Assembly (NCBI RefSeq): GCF_042434395.1
Contig: NZ_JBHLTP010000009.1
Location: forward strand, 1-64,000
From: Pontibacillus salicampi
GTDB taxonomy: Bacteria > Bacillota > Bacilli > Bacillales > BH030062
DNA: 64,000 bases
Reading direction: 5' to 3'
Shown here: positions 16,310 to 25,387 of the stretch, piece by piece
Layout of the letters: every line of letters begins with the position of its first letter
Numbering within the stretch: position 1 is the first letter of the stretch
Program-made: the position numbers and the translations under genes
The notes under the pieces: generated by a model
Seen by the model: the letters and a program-made list of their open reading frames with translations, nothing else
Told to the model about the DNA's origin: nothing
Databases searched by the model: none

Positions 16310-18136
16310 TTATTTTTTCTTTTGTTTTGATTCTTTTTCGCGTTCGTTCTTGTTAAGGATTTTCTTACGTAAACGGATGCTATCTGGGGTAACTTCACAA
16401 AATTCATCGTCATCTAGATATTGTATCGCTTCTTCTAGAGTTAGTTTACGCGTACTCTTAATTGTATTTGTCGTATCCTTTGTTGCGGAACGGACGTTAG
16501 TCAGGTGCTTTTCTTTCGTGATATTAACAGTAAGGTCATTATCACGGTTGTGTTCACCGACAATCATTCCTGCATATACTTCCGTAGTTGGTTCTACGAA
16601 AATCGTACCACGGTCTTCTAATTGCATTATACCATACGTTGTCGCTTTTCCTGTTTCAAGGGCTACAAGGACACCTTGACGGCGGCCGCCAACCGTACCA
16701 CCTAGTACAGGTTCATAGCCACTAAACGTATGGTTCAAAATACCATATCCTCGTGTTTGGGACATGAATTCTGTGGCATAACCGATTAGTCCACGCGAAG
16801 GAGCTTTAAACTCAATACGTACCTGACCGTTACCTTGGTTTACCATATCCAGCATTTCACCTTTACGGTAGCCAAGGGATTCCATAACAGTACCAGTATA
16901 ATCCTCTGGCACATCCACTTGTACATGCTCCATAGGCTCACATTTTACTCCATCCACTTCTTTAATGATAACCTGCGGCTTAGAAATTTGCAGTTCATAT
17001 CCTTCACGACGCATGTTCTCAATAAGAATAGAAAGGTGAAGCTCACCACGCCCGCTTACGGTCCATTTATCTGGTGATTCTGTAGGCTCAACTCGAAGAC
17101 TTACGTCTGTTTCCAATTGCGTATTCAAACGTTCTTCAATCTTACGGGCAGTAATGAAGTCTCCTTCTTTACCAGCAAAAGGACTATTATTCGTTAAGAA
17201 CGTCATTTGAAGTGTCGGTTCGTCAATACGAGGGATAGGCAGTGCTTCAGGTTCATTCACATCAGCTACCGTCTCGCCAACGTTAATGCCCTCGATACCG
17301 GCAACTGCTACGATATCTCCAGCCTTAGCTTCTTCAATTTCTACACGCTTAAGTCCTATAAAGCCAAATAATTTAGAAATGCGGAAGTTCTGTATCGTAC
17401 CATCCTTTTTCATGAGGGAGGCCTGTTGACCAACCTTCATGCTCCCGCGGAATACACGTCCGATACCGATACGGCCAAGAAATTCATTATAATCCAATAG
17501 TGTAATCTGGAATTGAAGTGGATCTTCGCTGTTATCTACTGGTGCAGGAATATTGTCAATGATGGAAGTGAAAATAGGGTCCATCGTTTCCTGCTGGTCT
17601 TCCGGTTCATTTCCAGAAGTACCATTCAGAGCAGAAGCATAGGCAACTGGGAATTCCAATTGGTCTTCATCAGCACCTAATTCGATGAAGAGGTCTAACA
17701 CTTCATCTACTACTTCTTCGGGTCTAGCACTTGGACGGTCAATTTTATTTAAAACCACAATTGGTGTTAATTTTTGTTCTAGAGCCTTTTTCAACACAAA
17801 ACGAGTTTGTGGCATACAGCCTTCGTAGGCATCCACAACAAGAAGTACACCATCTACCATTTTCATGATACGTTCAACTTCGCCACCAAAGTCTGCGTGA
17901 CCTGGTGTATCTAGAATATTAATCCGCTTATCATTATAATTGATAGCAGTGTTTTTAGCTAAAATGGTAATTCCACGTTCTTTTTCAATATCATTGGAAT
18001 CCATTGCACGTTCATCAATATTCTCGTTGTCACGAAATGTACCAGAATGGTGAAGCATTTGGTCTACTAGCGTTGTCTTTCCGTGGTCGACGTGAGCAAT
18101 AATTGCTATATTGCGAAGGTCTTGTCGTACATTCAT
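16310..18136 (-). CDS. typA: Ribosome-associated GTPase TypA/BipA
   Basis: Translational GTPase of the EF-G/LepA class that binds the ribosome and helps growth under stress, including cold, and large-subunit assembly (known from other species). Visible motifs: G1 AHVDHGKTT (14-22), G2 around RGITI, G3 DTPGHADF, G4 NKID, then domain II, an EF-G-like domain III, domain V and the BipA-specific C-terminal domain with a Lys-rich end. Length 608, near the B. subtilis protein. ATG with AGAGGAG upstream. In B. subtilis typA (ylaG) lies further down the yla genes, so the position here is a local rearrangement. Confidence 0.95.
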   Translation of the reverse strand: MNVRQDLRNIAIIAHVDHGKTTLVDQMLHHSGTFRDNENIDERAMDSNDIEKERGITILAKNTAINYNDKRINILDTPGHADFGGEVERIMKMVDGVLLVVDAYEGCMPQTRFVLKKALEQKLTPIVVLNKIDRPSARPEEVVDEVLDLFIELGADEDQLEFPVAYASALNGTSGNEPEDQQETMDPIFTSIIDNIPAPVDNSEDPLQFQITLLDYNEFLGRIGIGRVFRGSMKVGQQASLMKKDGTIQNFRISKLFGFIGLKRVEIEEAKAGDIVAVAGIEGINVGETVADVNEPEALPIPRIDEPTLQMTFLTNNSPFAGKEGDFITARKIEERLNTQLETDVSLRVEPTESPDKWTVSGRGELHLSILIENMRREGYELQISKPQVIIKEVDGVKCEPMEHVQVDVPEDYTGTVMESLGYRKGEMLDMVNQGNGQVRIEFKAPSRGLIGYATEFMSQTRGYGILNHTFSGYEPVLGGTVGGRRQGVLVALETGKATTYGIMQLEDRGTIFVEPTTEVYAGMIVGEHNRDNDLTVNITKEKHLTNVRSATKDTTNTIKSTRKLTLEEAIQYLDDDEFCEVTPDSIRLRKKILNKNEREKESKQKKK

Positions 18137-18310
18137 TCAAATACTCTCCTCTATCTTATCGAATGGCGTTCTTCTTGAACTTGACTATTATAACACAAAA
18201 CTTTGATCAAGTACGTATGAGGCCTGTTTCACATTAACAAATTTACAAAAGATTAATCAAATATAACTTAATGGAACGAAATAGTCCAATTTTTCATTAA
18301 TGGTGCATTA

Positions 18311-18958
18311 TTAATTATCAGAATGGGAAGCTTCTTTAGCTAACTCATATAAGTAGGCTAGTGTATTTATTGTTTCTTCACACTTTTGCAGAAAAGCTTG
18401 CGGATCTTCCAAAAGAACATCGTGTCGATCAAGATTAACCCCGCATAAAAGCTCAGCCTTTTTTACATTCTCCAGTCGGTTAACTAATTGCTTGAATTCT
18501 TCCTGGGATAAATCACCATTTGGAATGCTAGCTGCTTTGGTATGATCTTTTGACCAAACATAATGAGATGGTACGTGACTTTTAACCTCATTGAGATGCT
18601 GGTGCAGTGTTTGTGCAAAACGCTCTTTTATCGGGCTTTCATAAATAACAGCGAACCAAATGAACACGTGCGTTTCCCACATGCCGATTTGAAAATGAGG
18701 CAACTTTTTATATCCTCGTTTTTCACTAGCAAGAGCAGCCCATGTATCGTTAGGCGGGTTGGTAGTTCGGCGAGCATGTTTTGCAACGTGAACAAACATT
18801 TCATCCCCGGTCTTGGCGGTTACAATAGGTGCTAAATGCTCAGCAATTGCTTCTAATTTAGGAGAAACATTGGTCTTTAATGCTTCCATCCGATTTTCTA
18901 ACCCTGGAATGGAAAACACATCAAAATCCTGCTGGGAAAACCCATTAAATTGTGACAT
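18311..18958 (-). CDS. yktB: UPF0637/DUF1054 protein YktB
   Basis: A 215-residue cytosolic protein of the DUF1054 (UPF0637) family, whose function is unknown. The whole protein fits the family, with the FPIG/DVFSIPGLENRMEALK opening, the central KLPHFQIGMWETHVFIWFAVIYE strand-rich segment and length near 210. ATG with an AAAGGGG site. It keeps its neighbour relation to yktA and yktC, although its strand relative to them differs. Confidence 0.88.
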   Translation of the reverse strand: MSQFNGFSQQDFDVFSIPGLENRMEALKTNVSPKLEAIAEHLAPIVTAKTGDEMFVHVAKHARRTTNPPNDTWAALASEKRGYKKLPHFQIGMWETHVFIWFAVIYESPIKERFAQTLHQHLNEVKSHVPSHYVWSKDHTKAASIPNGDLSQEEFKQLVNRLENVKKAELLCGVNLDRHDVLLEDPQAFLQKCEETINTLAYLYELAKEASHSDN

Positions 18959-19108
18959 AAAACATACCCCTTTTCCTTGTTACTAGTGCATTTTGACACG
19001 TATATTTATCCATTACAGCATTTTATCATACCATGCGAAATATACCTAATTTTTGCGACTTATGTTTGAAAATGACGAGATGTGGATAAATAACAGTAAC
19101 AAAAAGAT

Positions 19109-19137
19109 TTGTCAGTTAGCCACTTGCCACATATATA
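19109..19137 (+). promoter_or_regulatory. Promoter-like site before the 64-residue gene
   Basis: TTGTCA (19109-19114), a 17-base spacer and TATATA (19132-19137) precede the small gene at 19171 by about 30 bases. Confidence 0.5.
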
Positions 19138-19170
19138 TACTAAAAAGAGCAGTATAAGGGAGTGAATTAA

Positions 19171-19365
19171 ATGAAACGAGTAATGGATGCATTGTACGAA
19201 AAAGAGTGGATGGAACGGATACCCGTACTGAAAATGGAAATCGATTATGAGTTGATGTCCCTATATGAAGCCTTGGAAGAGCACGATGAAGAGAAAATAA
19301 ATAAAACCAAAGAAAAGTTAGAGACGCTGCGTCAAGAATTAGATATAATTCAGTATCAAGAGTGA
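19171..19365 (+). CDS. Small acidic helical protein (ykzI position)
   Basis: A 64-residue, charged and almost wholly helical protein (LYEALEEHDEEKINKTKEKLETLRQELD) that probably forms a coiled coil. It occupies the place of ykzI between yktB and yktC of B. subtilis, so it may be its counterpart, but I cannot verify this from sequence memory. AAGGGAG ribosome site; own terminator. Confidence 0.65.
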   Translation: MKRVMDALYEKEWMERIPVLKMEIDYELMSLYEALEEHDEEKINKTKEKLETLRQELDIIQYQE

Positions 19366-19367
19366 GG

Positions 19368-19395
19368 GAACGAGTAGAAATACTCGTTCTTTTTG
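19368..19395 (+). terminator. Terminator of the 64-residue gene
   Basis: GAACGAGTA and TACTCGTTC around a GAAA tetraloop, followed by TTTTTG. Confidence 0.88.
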
Positions 19396-19525
19396 TTTGA
19401 CCAGAATAGAGTAGATGTGAAATTATTTCCTATTTTTGATACACTTACTGTACTATCATGAGGAACTAGCCTGTGAACAATGGAGTGACAATCACGCAAT
19501 CTAGATATAGAAGGAGCACTTTTGT

Positions 19526-20329
19526 ATGAATGAACAACAAAAACAATCACTTTATGATAATGCGAAGCGCTGGGTGCTAGAGGCCGGAGAACATATTCGT
19601 ACTAAAATGCATCAGCCGTTGGTTATTGAAACGAAATCCAACCCTGATGATTTAGTTACAGAAATGGATCAGGATACAGAAAAATTTTTTGCGGAAAAGA
19701 TTAGAGAATCCTACCCCGACCATAAGGTATTAGGAGAAGAAGGATTCGGCGATGATGTTAAGGACTTAGATGGCGTAACATGGATTGTAGATCCAATCGA
19801 TGGAACTATGAATTTTGTTCATCAAAAACAGAATTTTGCTATATCGGTTGGTATTTTCAAAGATGGTATAGGTGAGATTGGATTCATTTATGATGTGATG
19901 AAGGACTGTCTGTATCACGCAAAGCGTAACGAGGGAGCTTATAAGAATGATCAGCTTCTACCTGCTCTTGCCAATTCCATACCGTTAGAGGAAGCCATCA
20001 TAGGACTAAATAGTACATGGGCTGTTCCGAATAAAAAAGTCGACGAGAATGGCATCCACCGTCTTATCCGTAAAGTGAGAGGTACTCGCTCTTATGGGTC
20101 AGCAGCTCTTGAATTTGCTTATATAGCAGAAGGGATTATGGATTCCTATATAACAATGAGATTAGCACCGTGGGATATCGCTGCGGGTATTGTATTAGTC
20201 CATGAAGTAGGTGGAAAAGTTACGAAGGCAAACGGGGAACCAATAAATATGTTGGATAAACAATCCATCCTCGCTTCCAATGCTTCTATTCACAAAGAGA
20301 TATCAATGAATTATATATCATTTAAATAA
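19526..20329 (+). CDS. suhB: Inositol monophosphatase family protein (YktC-like)
   Basis: A Mg2+-dependent phosphatase of the inositol monophosphatase family; B. subtilis YktC acts on inositol-1-phosphate. 267 residues with the metal site GEEG (70-73), the signature WIVDPIDGTMNF (86-97) and the C-terminal APWDIAAG. The true substrate may be another sugar phosphate or a nucleotide, as in other branches. ATG start with an AGAAGGAGC site. It sits just after yktB and the small gene, as in B. subtilis. Confidence 0.9.
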   Translation: MNEQQKQSLYDNAKRWVLEAGEHIRTKMHQPLVIETKSNPDDLVTEMDQDTEKFFAEKIRESYPDHKVLGEEGFGDDVKDLDGVTWIVDPIDGTMNFVHQKQNFAISVGIFKDGIGEIGFIYDVMKDCLYHAKRNEGAYKNDQLLPALANSIPLEEAIIGLNSTWAVPNKKVDENGIHRLIRKVRGTRSYGSAALEFAYIAEGIMDSYITMRLAPWDIAAGIVLVHEVGGKVTKANGEPINMLDKQSILASNASIHKEISMNYISFK

Positions 20330-20366
20330 AATAGATTTAGGAACTAATGGAGAAATGTAATCCAAG

Positions 20367-20398
20367 TCCTAGCACAGGATACCCTGTGCTAGGATTTT
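20367..20398 (+). terminator. Terminator of the inositol monophosphatase gene
   Basis: TCCTAGCACAGG and CCTGTGCTAGGA form a 12-bp perfect stem with an ATAC loop, followed by TTTT. Confidence 0.88.
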
Positions 20399-20430
20399 AC
20401 ATGAGCTTACCTAGCAAGGAGGGGGTAGTA

Positions 20431-21048
20431 ATGAAAAGGACAGGTTTTTATTTCGTTGGCATTCTTATTATGACGTTAGGCATTAGCCTCACCATCCATT
20501 CTGGTCTAGGGACGATGCCATTTGACTCTTTAAATGTAGGATTAACAAATACATTTGGACTAACTCCTGGAACATGGGAAGTGATAAACGGAGGAGTGCT
20601 AATTGTCATTAATGCTATGCTGCTTCGTCATCGACCAGATCTGTTAGCACTTCTAACTGCATTCATTACAGGAGTGGGAATTGATTTCTGGTTGTATCTT
20701 GTCCTTTCTTCACTTCCGGTTCACACGTTTCTATCTTCCTTTATCCTGTTAGTTACGGGGATAGCTTTAGTTGGGGCGGGGGTTGCTACATATGTAAAAG
20801 CTCGCTTTGCCTACAACCCTGTAGATGGGTTTATGTTTGCTATCAAGCAATTAACTGGATTCAGTTTAGGAGCTAGTAAAGCAATAGTCAGCCTCTTGTT
20901 GCTCGTTATTGCTTATTTCCTGAATGGTCCAATTGGAATGGGGACAGTATTAGCTGTCATTCTTATCGGTCCAATAATCAACTATTTTCAAAGTGTATTA
21001 GATAGAACCGGGGGTAAGATGGAAAATTCCGCTAAACATGGAGCATAA
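20431..21048 (+). CDS. YczE/YitT-like integral membrane protein
   Basis: A 205-residue membrane protein of the YczE-type group (COG2364), with about five helices and the family opening GILIMTLGISLTIHSGLGTMPFDSLN. Function unknown; B. subtilis YczE is needed for surfactin production, but that cannot be extended to this protein. ATG 20431 is chosen because AAGGAGGGGG lies upstream; an upstream in-frame ATG (20347) sits inside the preceding terminator region. Monocistronic. Confidence 0.78.
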   Translation: MKRTGFYFVGILIMTLGISLTIHSGLGTMPFDSLNVGLTNTFGLTPGTWEVINGGVLIVINAMLLRHRPDLLALLTAFITGVGIDFWLYLVLSSLPVHTFLSSFILLVTGIALVGAGVATYVKARFAYNPVDGFMFAIKQLTGFSLGASKAIVSLLLLVIAYFLNGPIGMGTVLAVILIGPIINYFQSVLDRTGGKMENSAKHGA

Positions 21049-21054
21049 CAAACA

Positions 21055-21092
21055 TAGAAAAGCCTACTCCCAACTTGTGGTTGGGAAGTAGG
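21055..21092 (-). terminator. Terminator of ylaF
   Basis: CCTACTCCCAAC and GTTGGGAAGTAGG form a stem with a single bulged base. On the minus strand the stem is followed by CTTTTC. It lies downstream of the minus-strand gene at 21105-21287. Confidence 0.7.
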
Positions 21093-21104
21093 TGAAGACA
21101 GTGG

Positions 21105-21287
21105 CTAGGTTTTGCTTAATCGTTGCTTTCGCTTAATAGTAAACCCAAAGCCCATTGTTGCAAAACCCATAAATAGAAATAACACAGATACTAAAAAGGC
21201 TCGATAACCAATTGCTACACCGACTAGCATAAAGAAGAAGACTGCCAGAATAGCGATGGCAAATAAGGGGATATTGATTTTTCTCAT
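21105..21287 (-). CDS. ylaF: DUF5325/YlaF small membrane protein
   Basis: A 60-residue protein with two membrane helices (about 5-27 and 30-48) and a basic end (IKRKQRLSKT). Size, topology and position just before ylaH match B. subtilis YlaF, of unknown function. ATG with AGGTGAAAAG upstream. Confidence 0.78.
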   Translation of the reverse strand: MRKINIPLFAIAILAVFFFMLVGVAIGYRAFLVSVLFLFMGFATMGFGFTIKRKQRLSKT

Positions 21288-21434
21288 CTTTTCACCTCAT
21301 TCATGCTGTTTAGTAACAGTTTACAAGATTTTGATGTTTTTGAAAATGAACCAGGGAAAGTGGTAGAAGAAATGGGAAAGATTTAGTATCATTAGAATTG
21401 ATTTGAAATGGCAGGGAATATAGGAGGAACACCA

Positions 21435-21803
21435 ATGGAACAAACAAATACAATGCCAGTACCAGATGATTTGTCGTTTTTTGCGAAATTGTTATTTAAT
21501 GGGCTTGGGGACGAGCTTAATATAACGGATGACAATGAAGTAGCAATCGCTATTCGTGGGGCGATTATTTTATACTTAATTACGTTAACTCTGGCGATTG
21601 TTACGTATAAACTCGGCTTCGCTAAAAAACTGCCTCCATTAAAAGCGGCGGTTGTATATCTTGTCCTCGCGCTCGGCTGCATCATTTTAACCGTTCCACT
21701 AGGACTTTCTTTACCAATTGCAGAAGGATTAGTGGTAGCCTCTCTCGTATTAGGTATATATCGTCTCCGTTTGCACAGAGAACGGAAGGAACGAAATGCG
21801 TAG
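21435..21803 (+). CDS. ylaH: YlaH-like membrane protein
   Basis: A 122-residue protein with three predicted membrane helices (about 43-62, 68-88, 92-115). The opening PDDLSFFAKLLF and LGFAKKLPPLKAAVVYLVLALGC fit the YlaH family; function unknown. ATG 21435 is chosen because TAGGAGGAACACC precedes it ideally, while the upstream ATG (21408) has no site. Followed at 18 bases by the next gene. Confidence 0.8.
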   Translation: MEQTNTMPVPDDLSFFAKLLFNGLGDELNITDDNEVAIAIRGAIILYLITLTLAIVTYKLGFAKKLPPLKAAVVYLVLALGCIILTVPLGLSLPIAEGLVVASLVLGIYRLRLHRERKERNA

Positions 21804-21821
21804 TATTTAGGAGGAGAGACA

Positions 21822-22106
21822 ATGCAATCATTACAGGATACTGTGTATAATTGGCTTACCATAAAAGTGGTAGCGGATACACGACCTGATGATACTTCGG
21901 CGGTTGAAACCTCTGCTTTTTTCTGGGAATTGTTGAAGGAGGAACACCACGTACAAGATATCAATGTAGAACGATTAGAGGAAATGTATGTGGTAGCTTG
22001 TCAAACAGCAACAGAAACAAGGATGTATAGATTTCCAACAGAACTTATTGACTGTATGCACAACACCATCAAAGAGGAGCCGGAGAAATTCCGGAATTAT
22101 GAGTAA
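21822..22106 (+). CDS. Hypothetical 94-residue protein downstream of ylaH
   Basis: A soluble, acidic 94-residue protein I do not recognise. It lacks membrane segments and looks helical (SAFFWELLKEEHHVQDINVERLEEMY). A strong TAGGAGGAGAG site and 18-base spacing put it in an operon with ylaH. B. subtilis has no gene here that I can recall, so it may be a lineage-specific addition. Confidence 0.6.
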   Translation: MQSLQDTVYNWLTIKVVADTRPDDTSAVETSAFFWELLKEEHHVQDINVERLEEMYVVACQTATETRMYRFPTELIDCMHNTIKEEPEKFRNYE

Positions 22107-22316
22107 AACAACTGTTAAATACAAGTTGTTGTTACATTTCTCCACATAAGTAATGGGTAGCTAATAGTAGACCTGTAGTCCATATATTTCGTTAATTAAG
22201 AATAAAATAAAAAGAAGTGTTTAGGGGAGGATTGGGTATTCCTTTATTTACCAGACCATTCCTTCCTCTCCTGGGTGTATGAGATTATTGTTATCATGAA
22301 GCTTATGATAGGGAAT

Positions 22317-22350
22317 AAAAAAAGGAGACCCGAGCGGGTCTCCTTTTTTA
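22317..22350 (-). terminator. Terminator of ylaI
   Basis: GGAGACCC and GGGTCTCC flank a four-base loop, with A and T runs on either side. It lies directly downstream of the minus-strand ylaI. Confidence 0.9.
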
Positions 22351-22351
22351 C

Positions 22352-22555
22352 TTATGATAAATGTTCCTCTTTAACAGGTTCACGATATAGCTTGAAATTA
22401 CCAGTTGCCAATCTTTCATTCGTTCTTTCGCGAATTCTCTCATGACATTGTTGGCACATGTAGGTATGAATTCGTCTATTTCTCATGCGTTTAGCTTGTA
22501 GGCAATTGGGATCTATTTTATTAACTTCATCGCACAAGACACATTTAACTCTCAT
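22352..22555 (-). CDS. ylaI: DUF2197 zinc-ribbon-like protein YlaI
   Basis: A 67-residue protein of the YlaI/DUF2197 family. Four cysteines in two CxxC pairs (CVLC at 5-8 and CQQC at 34-37) make a probable zinc ribbon. Basic and Arg-rich between them, so nucleic-acid binding is conceivable but unproven. ATG with AGGTGAAAG upstream; monocistronic. Confidence 0.85.
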   Translation of the reverse strand: MRVKCVLCDEVNKIDPNCLQAKRMRNRRIHTYMCQQCHERIRERTNERLATGNFKLYREPVKEEHLS

Positions 22556-22694
22556 ACTTTCACCTCAATCTGTGCTCTTTGCTTACTTATTATAACAGAT
22601 GTTACCTATTAAATTCGAATGTAATTTTATGTAATGCGCAAATTTTCTTACAAAACGAAAGGGTTTTGATCGTAACCTGAAGAATATAAATAGT

Positions 22695-22720
22695 GTTTAA
22701 CCATTACTTTTTGTGGGAAA
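22695..22720 (+). promoter_or_regulatory. SigmaB-like promoter
   Basis: GTTTAA (22695-22700), a 14-base spacer and GGGAAA (22715-22720) match the general-stress sigmaB consensus GTTTAA-N12-15-GGGWAT except for the last base. It lies about 35 bases upstream of the YtxH-like gene. Confidence 0.45.
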
Positions 22721-22753
22721 AGTAACTCATAGAACTCATAAAGGAGTGTGTAG

Positions 22754-23062
22754 ATGATGAAAAAACGTTGGATTTACTCTGCAGTAGGTGCAGTAGGTGC
22801 AGGTGCAGCTGCTTATTTATTAAAAGACGAATCTCGTCGTACACAATTGAAAGAAAAAGCAAAGGATTTATCTACTTCTATGAAAGATTCTCTTCAGAAG
22901 GACCATAACAACGATTTACCTGTAGAGAAAGCTGGTGTTCCTGAAGTTGACTCTATTGAAAATACCAAAATGGTCGACGAAGGTTCTCAATTTGGAGTAC
23001 AATATTATAATCAAGTGAAAGAACAAGATGCAGAAGAAATTGAAGAAAAACAAAATGCCTAA
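22754..23062 (+). CDS. YtxH-like small protein
   Basis: A 102-residue protein with one N-terminal hydrophobic segment rich in Gly and Ala (about 8-22) and a basic then acidic helical remainder (KLEKAKD-like repeats with LKEKAKDLSTSMKDSL). This layout resembles YtxH general-stress proteins, a family with a membrane anchor and an amphipathic tail. The assignment is structural, not by a diagnostic motif. A sigmaB-like promoter at 22695 agrees with a stress role. Its stop codon lies inside the terminator stem. Confidence 0.6.
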   Translation: MMKKRWIYSAVGAVGAGAAAYLLKDESRRTQLKEKAKDLSTSMKDSLQKDHNNDLPVEKAGVPEVDSIENTKMVDEGSQFGVQYYNQVKEQDAEEIEEKQNA

Positions 23063-23093
23063 ATCCATTATGTATGGATTTAGGCATTTTTTT
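23052..23093 (+). terminator. Terminator of the YtxH-like gene
   Basis: A 16-bp perfect stem (arms 23052-23067 and 23075-23090) with a seven-base loop and a seven-T run. The stem covers the stop codon. Confidence 0.93.
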
Positions 23094-23260
23094 GTAAAGC
23101 TCTGCTTTTCATGCCCATTCTAAAGAATTCATGAAGATATTTGGGTTTTGTTAAAATCCTGTAAATGCAAGGGTTCATCATTTCCTATAGAGTATATTTG
23201 TGATGAAATAAAACTAACCACACAAGGTTAACTCACCCAAAAGATAGGGGGGGTAAATGG

Positions 23261-23851
23261 TTATTTGTTTTTATAATGGTTAGACTGCTCATCTTCAATT
23301 TGTTCTAATTCTTGCTCTTGCTTTTTGGGTATGTTGTTTTTGTTCTGATCAGGTTCATCTGGTTTGTCCTGAGGTGCTGGAACTTCCGGCATGTATCTTC
23401 CAATAATGGCAGCTAATTCATCAGTAATACCTTGCACCGGATGACCTTCTTGAACTTTTCGTGCCATCTGTTTAATGCGTTCATATCCATCTGCATCAGC
23501 AACAACGACAGCATTTTTTCCGTAAGGGTCTTTCTTTAAAGCTTCTGCAACAGAATATTTAATAGAGCCTACTCTAGATCGATCCAATTCTTTATCAACG
23601 TCAATACCAACAACTACATAACCACCAACTACAAGAGCAGTAGTTCGATGAACGTCTGGAACATCCTTGGCTACTTTCGCCAGATGTTCTGCTTGTTCTT
23701 GATTACTTAGTTCCTTTTTTGGTACAGGATCAGAGTCTTGTACCTGAACATATGGAGAAGATTTTTCTTGTTTGGGAAGGCTTTCCTCTTCTTGATTCTG
23801 ACATGCAGCCAGTAGAGTAAGGACAACTATATACGTTAAATATCGCATCAT
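23261..23851 (-). CDS. ylaJ: YhcN/YlaJ-family sporulation lipoprotein
   Basis: A 196-residue lipoprotein of the YhcN/YlaJ family, members of which are made in the forespore and help spore germination or outgrowth. Signal with lipobox LLAAC (Cys16), a charged linker, the family domain (about 55-150, with DVPDVHRTTALVVGGYVVVGID and KNAVVVADADGYERIKQMA) and a Pro/Gln/Glu-rich tail. ATG 23851 has an AAAGGAGG site. Runs opposite to ylaK. Confidence 0.85.
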   Translation of the reverse strand: MMRYLTYIVVLTLLAACQNQEEESLPKQEKSSPYVQVQDSDPVPKKELSNQEQAEHLAKVAKDVPDVHRTTALVVGGYVVVGIDVDKELDRSRVGSIKYSVAEALKKDPYGKNAVVVADADGYERIKQMARKVQEGHPVQGITDELAAIIGRYMPEVPAPQDKPDEPDQNKNNIPKKQEQELEQIEDEQSNHYKNK

Positions 23852-23969
23852 ATTTCCTCCTTTATTTGTTCATATATTTTGAAGTTCGTCTAACTTTATA
23901 CATCTCAGCATATAGATTTAATAGGTAGCCTTGCCAAACTATGTAGACTAATTCTCAGGAGGCGGCTGA

Positions 23970-25298
23970 ATGAAAAAAATTTATGTCATCGATACAAATG
24001 TGTTATTGCAAGACCCGAAATCCATCTATTCCTTTGAAGAACACGAAGTAGTCATCCCGGCAGTGGTGCTAGAAGAAGTGGATTCCAAGAAGCGAAATAT
24101 GGATGAAATTGGTCGAAATGCAAGAGAAGTATCCAGAATTATGGATAAATTAAGAGGACAAGGTAAATTACATGAAGGGGTGACATTGGTAAATAAAGGG
24201 ACTCTTCGTGTTGAATTAAACCACCGTTCTTTTTCCAAGCTGGAAGAAGCATTTGTAGAACGAACAAATGACAATAGAATTTTAGCTGTAGCCTTAAATT
24301 TACATTTGGAAGAGAAAGAAAAACGCTCGAATAAGGAAATTATTCTCGTTTCCAAAGATATGCTCATGCGTATTAAAGCAGATGCAATGGGATTAATAGC
24401 AGAAGACTTCCTTAGTGAACGAGCTGTCAATGAAGATTCCATCTATAATGGATTCAAAGAATTGTATGTTAATGAAGATGAAATTAATTTGTTTTTCCAA
24501 ACAGGGGAATTGGACTTACAGCAGCATTTCGGAGGGAGCCTTAACCCAAATGAGTTTGTGATACTGAAGAATCGGACTAACCCTTCTCATTCCGCTATCG
24601 GAATGGTTCGAAATCAGGAAGGACTCTTACAGAAGTGTAGATTTCAAAATGAGCAAGCGTGGGGAATACGCCCTCGTAATGCTCAGCAGGTAATGGCACT
24701 GGAGCTTCTGTTAAGAAGAGATATTCCCCTTGTGACAATCGCAGGTAAGGCTGGAACTGGAAAAACATTATTAGCTCTTGCAGCAGGTTTAATGCAAATT
24801 GAGGATTTTGGATTTTATAAGAAATTACTTGTCGCTCGTCCTGTTGTACCAATGGGGAAGGATATTGGCTATTTGCCAGGTGAGAAGGAAGAAAAGCTCC
24901 GCCCTTGGATGCAGCCCATCTATGATAATTTAGAATATTTATTTGATGTGAAAAAGCCGGGAGAGTTAGATGAAATATTGTCTGGAATAGGATCTATTCA
25001 AGTAGAAGCACTCACGTATATTCGTGGTCGGAGTATTCCAGAACAACTAATACTCATTGATGAAGCACAGAATTTGACCAAGCATGAGGTAAAAACCATT
25101 TTAACGAGGATTGGTGAAGGCAGTAAAATTGTATTGCTAGGAGACCCTCATCAAATTGATCATCCGTATTTAGATGAATACAATAATGGATTAATTCATG
25201 TAGTAGAAAAGTTTAAGGAACAAAAATTAAGTGGACACGTGAAGCTTGTTAAAGGAGAACGTTCCCCTCTTGCTCAATTAGCTGCAGATTTTCTATAA
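23970..25298 (+). CDS. ylaK: PhoH-family ATPase with PIN domain (YlaK)
   Basis: A PIN-PhoH protein: an N-terminal PIN ribonuclease-like domain (about 1-145, acidic residues Asp8, Glu35/36, Asp101, Asp130) fused to a PhoH P-loop ATPase (about 230-442, Walker A GKAGTGKT at 259-266, Walker B LILIDEAQN). Related PhoH2 proteins have RNA unwinding and cleavage activity, and such proteins are linked to toxin-antitoxin systems in mycobacteria; activity here is untested. ATG with AGGAGGCGG. The length of 442 matches B. subtilis YlaK. No antitoxin-like partner is adjacent. Confidence 0.92.
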   Translation: MKKIYVIDTNVLLQDPKSIYSFEEHEVVIPAVVLEEVDSKKRNMDEIGRNAREVSRIMDKLRGQGKLHEGVTLVNKGTLRVELNHRSFSKLEEAFVERTNDNRILAVALNLHLEEKEKRSNKEIILVSKDMLMRIKADAMGLIAEDFLSERAVNEDSIYNGFKELYVNEDEINLFFQTGELDLQQHFGGSLNPNEFVILKNRTNPSHSAIGMVRNQEGLLQKCRFQNEQAWGIRPRNAQQVMALELLLRRDIPLVTIAGKAGTGKTLLALAAGLMQIEDFGFYKKLLVARPVVPMGKDIGYLPGEKEEKLRPWMQPIYDNLEYLFDVKKPGELDEILSGIGSIQVEALTYIRGRSIPEQLILIDEAQNLTKHEVKTILTRIGEGSKIVLLGDPHQIDHPYLDEYNNGLIHVVEKFKEQKLSGHVKLVKGERSPLAQLAADFL

Positions 25299-25308
25299 TC
25301 ACTTATAT

Positions 25309-25340
25309 AAAAAATCAGGCCGGGTCAGGCCTGATTTTTT
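25309..25340. terminator. Bidirectional terminator
   Basis: AAAAAATCAGGCC and GGCCTGATTTTTT form a 13-bp stem. It stands between convergent ylaK and ylaL and can end both. Confidence 0.92.
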
Positions 25341-25387
25341 ATTGGAATGTTTTCTTATTACTTTTTAGAGGAAAAGTAATAGCAATG

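Noticed and set aside
22784..22812. Tandem GCAGTAGGT-type repeat in the YtxH-like gene
   Set aside because: It codes for a Gly/Ala membrane helix in frame, so the repetition is explained by protein composition.
23257..23281. Eight-codon frame with a strong G-rich ribosome-like site on the plus strand
   Set aside because: It lies inside the ylaJ 3' end on the other strand and is too short to support.
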